Part shown: positions 18,143 to 26,300 of the stretch, piece after piece | Position numbering within the stretch: the first letter of the stretch is position 1 | Layout: each line of letters begins with the position of its first letter | Source of the DNA: a bacterium | GTDB taxonomy: Bacteria; UBA9089; JAHJRX01 | Direction of reading: 5' to 3' | Assembly (NCBI GenBank): GCA_018830565.1 | Contig: JAHJRX010000070.1 | Span: forward strand, 1-49,507 | Length of the DNA: 49,507 bases | The notes under the pieces: generated by a model | Databases searched by the model: none | The model's input: only the letters and a program-made list of their open reading frames with translations | What the model was told of the DNA's origin: nothing | Position numbers and translations under genes: made by a program

Positions 18143-19006
18143 CTAACTTGAAGAAGTAGATAAACTAGACAAAGCATTACTTAAATTAGCTATCTCTTCA
18201 AGGCTTAACTTTTCTGGCCTTAATTTAGGATTAATATTTAATCCACTTAATAATCTGACTATAAAGTCATGATCGTAATTATTTAAAACCTTAAATTGCT
18301 TTAAATTATTTATCACCATTTTCCGCCGTTGGCCAAATAATCCCTTGACTGAATTATAAAAGAATGTTTCATTATTAACAAATACCCTGGGTTTATCTAA
18401 CATTTCTAAATTAATTATCACCGAATCCACTTTAGGACTTGGAAAAAAACAACTATTTTTAACCAACATCCCTTTTTTGACTAAGGCATGGTATTGAATC
18501 ATAATAGACAAAATTCCATAATCCTTGCTACCTGGCTTAGCGACTATTCTTTCGCCCACCTCTTTCTGAACCATAATCGTTAAACAAGAAATAAATTCTT
18601 TATCTTGAAGTAACTTAAAGATGATCGGAGTAGTAATATAATAAGGTAAATTAGCTACTACTTTTATTCTTTGACCCTTAGGAATAATTAATCTTAAGTC
18701 TAATTTGAGAATATCTCCTTCGATAATCTCAATATTTTTAAAACCTTCTAACTGTTTTTTTATTATCTTTACTATCTCTTTATCTATTTCTATCGTTACT
18801 ACCTTAAAGACTCTTTGGGCTAATAACTTAGTTAAAAAGCCAAACCCCGCCCCTATCTCTAACACCCAATCATCTTCATTTAACTTAGCTGCTTGGATAA
18901 TATTATTATAAACTAAGGAATTAACTAAGAAATTTTGACCTAATCTCTTCTTTGGATTAATCTGTTTCTCTCTTAGTAATCTTTTAACCTCCACTAAGAT
19001 CGACAT
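18143..19006 (-). CDS. rsmA: 16S rRNA (adenine1518-N6/adenine1519-N6)-dimethyltransferase
   Basis: RsmA (KsgA) dimethylates two adjacent adenines near the 3' end of 16S rRNA in late 30S assembly. The 287-residue protein begins its conserved region with KKRLGQNFLVNS. It has the SAM-binding motif EIGAGFGFLT and the catalytic NLPYYIT. The C-terminal domain contains FGQRRKMVINNLK, also typical. It follows pdxA, a common bacterial neighbourhood, but is separated from it by an orphan copy of the pdxA tail. Confidence 0.97.
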   Translation of the reverse strand: MSILVEVKRLLREKQINPKKRLGQNFLVNSLVYNNIIQAAKLNEDDWVLEIGAGFGFLTKLLAQRVFKVVTIEIDKEIVKIIKKQLEGFKNIEIIEGDILKLDLRLIIPKGQRIKVVANLPYYITTPIIFKLLQDKEFISCLTIMVQKEVGERIVAKPGSKDYGILSIMIQYHALVKKGMLVKNSCFFPSPKVDSVIINLEMLDKPRVFVNNETFFYNSVKGLFGQRRKMVINNLKQFKVLNNYDHDFIVRLLSGLNINPKLRPEKLSLEEIANLSNALSSLSTSSS

Positions 19007-19007
19007 C

Positions 19008-19171
19008 TATCTTTTAACCATAAAAAAAACAAGTTTAATTGCCTCAATCATGCTTTTAGGGTTAGCGATGCCTTTACCAACAAGATCATATTTTATTAAC
19101 CATAAAGGAAGCAAGTTTAATTGCCTCAATCATGCTTTTAGGGTTAGCGATGCCTTTACCAACAATATCAA
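19008..19171. repeat. Tandem duplication of the pdxA gene tail (82-bp period)
   Basis: AACCATAAA begins at 19016 and again at 19098, and the next roughly 60 bases are nearly identical, including TTTAATTGCCTCAATCATGC and GGGTTAGCGATGCCTTTACC. The right copy is the coding end of pdxA (stop at 19086-19088 inside the junction). The left copy is an orphan between pdxA and rsmA. Differences cluster near the stop. Confidence 0.92.
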
Positions 19172-20060
19172 AAGCAGTCCCATGATCGGGAGAAGTTCTA
19201 ATAATAGGAAGACCTACGGTCACATTTACGGCTTCTTCAAAGGCTAAAAGTTTTAAAGGAATAAGACCTTGATCATGATACATCGCCACTACCACATCAA
19301 ATTCTCCTTTAGTAGTCTTGTAAAATATTGTATCAGGAGAAAAAGGTCCCCAAACTTCTATTCCTTCTTGCCAAGCTTTGTTGATCGCTGGAATAATAAA
19401 ACTTTTTTCTTCATCTCCTAAAAACCCCCCTTCTCCAGCATGAGGATTTAAAGAAGCTACAGCAATTCTTGGTCTCTTTATCTTAAAGCACCTGGAAAGA
19501 CTTTCATTGACTAACTTAATGGTCACCAATATCTTTTCTATGCTTATATCTTCAATAGCTTTCCTTAAAGAAGAATGAATAGTGACTAAAGCTACTTTTA
19601 ACCTTTTGCTTACCAACATCATGGTGTAGGAAGAAGTTTCAGTAAGAGCTGCTAAGAAACCAGTCTGACCTGAAAAATTAAACCCAGCTAAATTCACGGC
19701 TTCTTTATTAAGAGGTGCAGTCACAATGGCGACTACTTTCTTACTTAAAGTTAATTCTACCGCTTTTTTAATAAACTCAAGAGCTACCCTGCCACAATTT
19801 TTATTTATTTCTCCTAATTTAAAATCTTCTCTCTTGATATTATCTAAATCTAAGAAATTTATAGGATATTTTTTAAAATCTAAATCTTCTTGATCTTGGA
19901 TAAACAAGCAATCTTGGTAATCTTGGGGTAGCGCGACCTTACTACCAATAATTAAGAAATTATTCCTCTTAATTAAGGAGTTATTCTTTAGAGCTTTTAA
20001 AACCACTTCTGGCCCAATACCAGATATATCACCTAAAGTAATCGCTATGACTTGCTTCAT
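19086..20060 (-). CDS. pdxA: 4-hydroxythreonine-4-phosphate dehydrogenase
   Basis: PdxA oxidises 4-phosphohydroxy-L-threonine, yielding 3-amino-2-oxopropyl phosphate, the partner substrate of PdxJ. The 324-residue protein begins ITLGDISGIGPEVVLKAL. The metal-binding histidines lie in VTIHSSLRKAI, NPHAGEGG and MYHDQGLIPLK. The C-terminal RTSPDHGTAFDI is diagnostic. The start lies 1 bp from the surA-like stop, so outer-membrane and PLP genes share a transcript, as in the surA-pdxA-rsmA block of Proteobacteria. Confidence 0.98.
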   Translation of the reverse strand: MKQVIAITLGDISGIGPEVVLKALKNNSLIKRNNFLIIGSKVALPQDYQDCLFIQDQEDLDFKKYPINFLDLDNIKREDFKLGEINKNCGRVALEFIKKAVELTLSKKVVAIVTAPLNKEAVNLAGFNFSGQTGFLAALTETSSYTMMLVSKRLKVALVTIHSSLRKAIEDISIEKILVTIKLVNESLSRCFKIKRPRIAVASLNPHAGEGGFLGDEEKSFIIPAINKAWQEGIEVWGPFSPDTIFYKTTKGEFDVVVAMYHDQGLIPLKLLAFEEAVNVTVGLPIIRTSPDHGTAFDIVGKGIANPKSMIEAIKLASFMVNKI

Positions 20061-20061
20061 C

Positions 20062-20946
20062 TTAAAGAATTACCTCTATAGCAGCTTTTTCTCTAAGTTT
20101 TTCCATGTAATCTCTAAGTTCTTTTTGATATTCTTCATTATAAAATTCTCTCTCTATCTGAAGTTTAATCTCTTCTAATTCTTTAGGGGCTATCTCTTTC
20201 TTCTCTATATTCTTAATCAGGTGAAATCCAAATTTAGTTTCCACCACTCCACTAATCTCTCCTTCCTTTAGAGAAAAAGCCACCTCTTCAAATTCTTTTA
20301 CCATTTGACCTTGAATAAAAAAGCCTAAATCTCCTCCTTCCTTTCCACTAGGACACAGAGAATACTCTTGGGCTAATCTTTCAAATTCTCCTCCTTTTTT
20401 AATCTTATCTAAAATTTCCAAAGCTAATCCTTTTTCTTTAACTAAGATGTGTTTTGCTTTAATCTTAAACTTATAATTTACCAACTCAGCTAAAACTTTA
20501 TTATTATCTACCTTTGCTTTTGACCTTACTTCTTCATCTAATATCTTTATCTTTAAAAGTTGATCTTTGTATCTTTCGTAAAGTTGAAATTCTGTTAAGT
20601 TTTCATTGGCTAAGGCTTGCTGAAAAGCACTTTGATCTTTAAAGTTAGCTTTAAGCTCATTAATCATCTGATTTATCTCAGCATCCTCTACCAAGATCTT
20701 CTGCCTTTTTGCTTCCTGTAAGATCAGTTTTTCATTAATCATCTCATTTAAGAGATCTCTCTTAATTTGATCAGAGACAACTACGTTATTTGTCTTGGTA
20801 TAATTATTAATAACTTCTTCTAATTCTAAAAGAGTAATTACTTCATTGTTTACTCTGGCCACTACTCTTTCTATTACCTCGGCTTTAACTGGATAAGAAG
20901 TTATTAAGATTATTAAAGCCAAATAAATCTTTCCATAGACATTCAT
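20062..20946 (-). CDS. Periplasmic parvulin-type peptidyl-prolyl isomerase, SurA-like
   Basis: This is an exported chaperone and prolyl isomerase, probably helping outer-membrane proteins reach BamA. Residues 1-22 form a signal peptide ending at VKA. A SurA-type N-terminal helical domain follows, beginning RVVARVNNEVITLLELEE. One rotamase domain occupies about residues 168-260, with KAKHILVKEK, GGDLGFF and KFGFHLIK. At 294 residues with one rotamase domain it is shorter than E. coli SurA, which has two. The order bamA, surA-like, pdxA, rsmA supports the SurA role rather than a generic PpiD/PrsA role. Confidence 0.9.
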   Translation of the reverse strand: MNVYGKIYLALIILITSYPVKAEVIERVVARVNNEVITLLELEEVINNYTKTNNVVVSDQIKRDLLNEMINEKLILQEAKRQKILVEDAEINQMINELKANFKDQSAFQQALANENLTEFQLYERYKDQLLKIKILDEEVRSKAKVDNNKVLAELVNYKFKIKAKHILVKEKGLALEILDKIKKGGEFERLAQEYSLCPSGKEGGDLGFFIQGQMVKEFEEVAFSLKEGEISGVVETKFGFHLIKNIEKKEIAPKELEEIKLQIEREFYNEEYQKELRDYMEKLREKAAIEVIL

Positions 20947-20995
20947 AAGTTGCTCCTTTTGGTAAATTTGTTATTTGTTAGCTAACAATTATTAA

Positions 20996-23266
20996 TTAAA
21001 AAGGAGTACCAATACTAAAATAAAATTCTGGTTCCTTTTTTTCTTTATCATTCATCGGATAGCCATAATCTAATCTTATTGGCCCCATAGGCGTGTCAAT
21101 TCTAAAAGAAAAACCTCTTCCCAACTTTAAATTGTTTAAATTAAAGTTTCCATACTTATCCCAAATATTTCCCATGTCTAAAAAAAGAGCAAAATAAAGT
21201 GGTTCGACGATAGGAAATCTATACTCAAAATTAGCATAAAAGACAGAACTTCCTCCATGTTCTTTCTTATTTTCATCTATTAAGGAGATATCATTTTCTT
21301 TATACCCTCTAATGGTCTCAGCACCTCCTAAATAAAATCTAAAATCATCCCTAACCTTGTCATCTCCGGTAATGCTCTTTATTACACCAAATCGAGTCCG
21401 CATGGCTAATACAAATTTCCAGAAAGCTGGAAGATATAATCTTCCTTCAATAACAGACTTATAATAATCAACATCTCCACCCAAAGAAGCCCCAGCCATT
21501 TCATTTAAATAAGAAATTCTATATCCTTTGGTAGTATGATAGATCTTATCACGAGTATCTCGAATAAGATCCACAGAAATACTACTGGTCGCTTCTTCTT
21601 TTCCCTCTTTTTCTATAATATCAAGAGGAGCTAAATTTTTATTCACCTCTTTAAAGAGGACTTTCTCATACTTATAGTCTAAATATATCTTGTTAAAACT
21701 TTTCCATTCTCTGCCCACGCTAATACTTTCACCCTTTTGTAGGGTAGTATACTCATTTATCTTTTGTTCCGTCTTAAAGAGATTAAACCCCAAAGAAGTA
21801 GGGGTATCTTTAAACCAAGGATTGACAAAGCCAACCCTATAGTCCATTCTCTTCTTGCCAAATTCTGATTTAACATTAAGTTTCCAAGCATTTCCAAATA
21901 AATTAGTCTGAGCTACTTCTAAACTTCCTCCTAATCCATATTGACTACTCCAGGTAGTCCCTAAGCTGATGGTTCCTGTTTTTCTTTCTTTTACTTTTAT
22001 ATTTAAGATCTTTTTATTTTTTTGGTCACCAGGTATTACTTCCATATTCACTTGTTCAAAAAAACCTAATTGATATAGTTTCTTCTGCGTTAAGTTTATT
22101 TTTTGGCCATCAAATATCTCGCCAGGCTTTAATAAGACTTCTCTTAAGATTACTTTATCCTTAGTAATCTCATTCCCAGAAACAGAGACCTTTTCTAGGA
22201 AACATTTTTCTCCTTCTCTGATTTCTATCTCAAAGCTTATCTTTTTTTGTTCTTTATCAATAAAGGGCTTAGGAATAATTTGCACCGAGATATATCCTTT
22301 CTGAGAGTACATCTCCATGATTTTACCTTGATCACCTCTAAAGTCTTTTAAGCTATACTTTTTACCTTGGCCAGTCTTTACTTCTTTTAAAAATTCCTTT
22401 TCCGTAAAAAGAGTGCTACCCACAAACTTTAGGCCATCGATTAGATAAATATCACCTTCATTAATATGAATATTGACTACTAATCCTTTCTTTTTATCAT
22501 CAAAATAAACCTTATCTAATTCCACTTGGCATAAAAAATAACCTTTGTTATTATAAAAATACAGGATTTGATTTAAGTCTTCTTCTATTTTTTCCTTGGT
22601 AAAATAATCCCTTTTTCCAGTAGAGATAATCCATTTAAGTCGCCAGGAAGAAAAAGACTCATTGCCAACAAAGTTAATCTCTTTAATCTTAACCTTTTTC
22701 CCTTCTTCTATCTTTAAGTCAATATCAACTAACTGCGAATCTACTTCCTTATTTTTTAAGTCAATATTAACTAATTGTGAATCTACTTCTTTACTTTGAG
22801 AGCTTATCTTTACATAGTAAAATCCTTCACTTCGATAAAGATTCTCTAATCTTCCTATTAATTCCTTAAGTTTATTTTCATCATATAAATCACCTTCTAT
22901 TAAAGTAAAATTCTCTTTTAACTTCTCCTGGGTAATCTCTTTATTGCCTAAAAATTTAATCTCTTTGATGGTAGGTTTTTCCACTACTATAAAGTTAATC
23001 TTTATTCCTTCTTTTTCTTCAAGAAGATCAACTTTAACTTCATCAAAGATGTTTAAGTTAAAGATCTCTTTTATGTCTTTAGTCAATAATTTTTTAGAAA
23101 GGGGGTCTCCTACTGTAGTCTTTACTACAGCTAAGATGGCTTCTTGGCTCAAGATCTTATTTCCCTTAACACCTATCTCGGTAACTTTTAACTCTTCAGC
23201 TTTTAAAAGAGCAGCTAAGCTTAAAAGTAACATTATCAAGATAGTTAAAATAGACTTCTTCATCAT
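20996..23266 (-). CDS. bamA: Outer membrane protein assembly factor BamA
   Basis: BamA is the Omp85 core that folds and inserts outer-membrane beta-barrel proteins. The 756-residue protein has an N-terminal signal peptide (about residues 1-23) and five POTRA domains to about residue 420. A C-terminal Omp85 barrel follows, with the conserved TRDKIYHTTKGYR and LGGAETIRGYKENDI, where IRGY is the VRGF-type lid motif. It ends in Phe (SIGTPF), the beta-signal. POTRA2 contains a 14-residue tandem duplication (about residues 157-184). It lies between the TamB-like gene and the SurA-like gene. Confidence 0.97.
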   Translation of the reverse strand: MMKKSILTILIMLLLSLAALLKAEELKVTEIGVKGNKILSQEAILAVVKTTVGDPLSKKLLTKDIKEIFNLNIFDEVKVDLLEEKEGIKINFIVVEKPTIKEIKFLGNKEITQEKLKENFTLIEGDLYDENKLKELIGRLENLYRSEGFYYVKISSQSKEVDSQLVNIDLKNKEVDSQLVDIDLKIEEGKKVKIKEINFVGNESFSSWRLKWIISTGKRDYFTKEKIEEDLNQILYFYNNKGYFLCQVELDKVYFDDKKKGLVVNIHINEGDIYLIDGLKFVGSTLFTEKEFLKEVKTGQGKKYSLKDFRGDQGKIMEMYSQKGYISVQIIPKPFIDKEQKKISFEIEIREGEKCFLEKVSVSGNEITKDKVILREVLLKPGEIFDGQKINLTQKKLYQLGFFEQVNMEVIPGDQKNKKILNIKVKERKTGTISLGTTWSSQYGLGGSLEVAQTNLFGNAWKLNVKSEFGKKRMDYRVGFVNPWFKDTPTSLGFNLFKTEQKINEYTTLQKGESISVGREWKSFNKIYLDYKYEKVLFKEVNKNLAPLDIIEKEGKEEATSSISVDLIRDTRDKIYHTTKGYRISYLNEMAGASLGGDVDYYKSVIEGRLYLPAFWKFVLAMRTRFGVIKSITGDDKVRDDFRFYLGGAETIRGYKENDISLIDENKKEHGGSSVFYANFEYRFPIVEPLYFALFLDMGNIWDKYGNFNLNNLKLGRGFSFRIDTPMGPIRLDYGYPMNDKEKKEPEFYFSIGTPF
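22713..22796. repeat. 42-bp in-frame tandem duplication in the bamA POTRA2 region
   Basis: TTTAAGTCAATATCAACTAA and TTTAAGTCAATATTAACTAA start exactly 42 bp apart. The protein reads KEVDSQLVNIDLKN then KEVDSQLVDIDLKI. Most differences are synonymous. Confidence 0.92.
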
Positions 23267-23300
23267 TATCTCCTGAATATAATCTTAATCTCTTTAACGG

Positions 23301-26300
23301 TTAAAAGCTAATCTCTTTTTTTATACTTATTTCGTGTTCTTCCTTTTCTCCATTTGATTTAGGTAAATATTCATATTTTATACTCTCTTCTGGCCTTAGA
23401 TGATATTCTAACCCAAATTCTTGAAGAAATTTACTCTCTTCTTTTTTCCTGCCCATCGCTCCCCGATAATTAAGATAGAGGTCATCGGTAATATACTTAC
23501 CAAGGTTAAACATGGTCTCAGGAGACTTATCGGCTGACTTTTTAAGATCTTTTTCCTCTTCTTTTAATAAATATCTCTCCACATAAGGCAAACTAATATC
23601 TACATCTACTTTCAATAACTTAGATAAATTACTCTCTAATGGTTTAATAAGGCTATCATTCAGCCCTATTCCTGTTAACCTAATTAGTCCTAAAAAGAGC
23701 AGAGCATCAATCTTCTCTTTTCCTACCTTTTTGTAATCTCTACCTAATCGCAACATTCCCACTATTTCATCTTTTGTCTTAGGAGGATAAATTCCAGGGG
23801 CACAAAGAAGAGGTTCACTCTCAAAAAGCTTTCCTTGATAACTTAATAAGATTAAGATATCGTCGATCTTGGTTTGAGCTTCTCCTGAAAGATAAGGACT
23901 GTTTTCGCCTTCTCTAAACTCTAATTCTGCCTTATTAATAGAAAACCGCGTCCCTAAGTATTCAATGTAACCACTTGAAGATTTAAGATCTCCTGTTACT
24001 TCAAACCTTCCTGGAAAACCTAAAAATCTTATCCAGGAGCTATCTATAACTTTACATTTTACATAGTTATTATAATATCTTACGTTATTTTTTGCAAGCA
24101 ATTTAAGGTCAAACTTAACCTGATTAAAGAAATATTCTTTCTTTCTACTTAGTTTTTTACGATAAGTAAAATTTGTATCTAAGAACTCTACTATGCCCTT
24201 ACAAACAAGCGTCTCGTAATCTCCTTCTAAATGTAGATTAGCCAAAAGCTTGGCCTCTATCTCTAAAGGAATAGAAAGCTCTAAGGGCTTGGTAGTAGTT
24301 AAACAAAGATTAATCTTTTTCTCTGGGATAACTATCTCTCCATAAGAATTAACGATACCCTTGTTTAAAGAAAAACTTAAATCTCTAATCTTTAGATAAT
24401 AGTCATCTAAATCTACTTTTGCCTCTACCTTAGTTAATTTCTCAAAGTATTTTAGTGAAGTCGTTACCTCTCCTTGGGTTAAAACTAATCTTCCCAAAAG
24501 ACGATAATTATTAAATAAGCCTTCTATTGTTATCTTAGCTTCTAATTTTCCACTGACTGAATTAATATTTTTTAGATACTCAGGTACCATTTTTAATAAA
24601 GGTTCAAATGCTTCTAAATCAATGTTCAATCTTTCTTCTTTAGGAAAAACTACTCCTTGGGCTCTTAAGAATAATTGATTACCTTTAACATAGTCTAACT
24701 TATTAATAGTGATCCTATCTGGAAAAGAAAAGATCATCTCACCTAAAATGCTTCTTTCTTCTTGGTAAGGTGAAAGATAAAGAGTATCATCTTGGTATAA
24801 AAATTGGCTATAAATTTCTTTTACTTTTACTCTCTTGTTAAAGACCAGATTAGTGGCTTTAACTAAACCTTCGTACTTATCATCTCCTTGATCGGGCTTA
24901 CTCTTAGTGAAAAGTTCTACTTTTCCAGCTAAAGATAAACCTAAAAACTTAAAGTTAGTTAAATTAACTTTTATCTGAAATCTACCTTCTGGATATAAGG
25001 AAATAACACTCTCATTAAGATTTAAAAATCCAGATTTTTGATCTAAAAAAAGTTGCTCTATCTTAATCTCTCTATTGAAATAACAAAACTTAACTTCAGC
25101 TTCTTTGGCTTTAACCTTCAAAAATGCTAATTCATTGACCTTTAAACAAGCTATTAATTTAGGATTAATTAATTTCTCTTTGATAAGTATCTGGCCACTT
25201 ACGGTTCCTTCTACATTCTTTAAAGGAGTAAAAATATCCAAGATGTCTTTAGCTACCTCTTGGTTAAAAAATAAAGAAGCATCTACTTCTAAATCTTTCT
25301 TAAAATCGATAGTTCCTTCTAAAAAAATACTTTTTGAAGAACTTGAAGATTTAAACCTTAGCATTTTATCTTCAGCCAAGGTAACCTCTCCTTCAAAATC
25401 TCTCGGTATCCTCTTATTAATCTTCAATGAATTAGTTTGAAAATTAAGACTTACTTCAGGCTGTCTGATCTTACCCTTAATATAACCGCTAAGATTTAAA
25501 CTTCCACTATTCCTGGCTAAGATATAAGAAGGAAGGGTAGAGATAGGGAGTTCTTTTATTTGAAAATAAAGATCTAGGTCTTGTTTTTGACTCTTTATTT
25601 TTCCAATTAAACTTAAGTGGCCCACCTTGTTTAAATTTGAAACAAATTTAGTAATCTCTATCTGGCCATATTTGTCTTTTTCTATCTCGGCAACTATGTT
25701 TTGAAAACCCAACCTACCTTCTTTAAGTCCAAGGTCAGCATCTCCTGAGATGATCATCAGACTATCTCTTTGGTTGATATGTAAAGTAGAAGTTAAATGT
25801 CCGTAATAAGTAGAAACTAAATTAGTCTTAAGAATTAACTGAGCTTCTGTTGCTTTAAAATCTTTTAATTTAATCTTACCAGTTAAATCAATCTTTTCTC
25901 TTTCTTCTGTTAATCTGCTTATCTGTAAGCTTTGATTAAAATAAGAAAAGTCTAAGTTAAAATCTCCAAGTTTATCTTTATTTACCGAGGTATTTTTAAG
26001 CTTTAGGTTTTTGGCAGTGATTAAAAGAGGCTCTTTCGGCTTTTTACAAAGTTTCATTTCGCCAAAAAGAAAAGCCTGGAGAGGTTGATATCTTTTTAAT
26101 TCTTTAAAAGAATTGGTGATTAAAGAAAAGTCTAAATTATTTAAACTTATTTGAGAATTTAAAAAATTCTCATCTTGATTAAATTGAATCTTATTCTTTA
26201 TCAACAACCCAATCCTACTGGAGGTGGGAATGGTTTCTAAAGTACTTCCTTGATAATAAAGACAATAATTAAAATCTCCTAAGTCATTATTGTTACAAAC

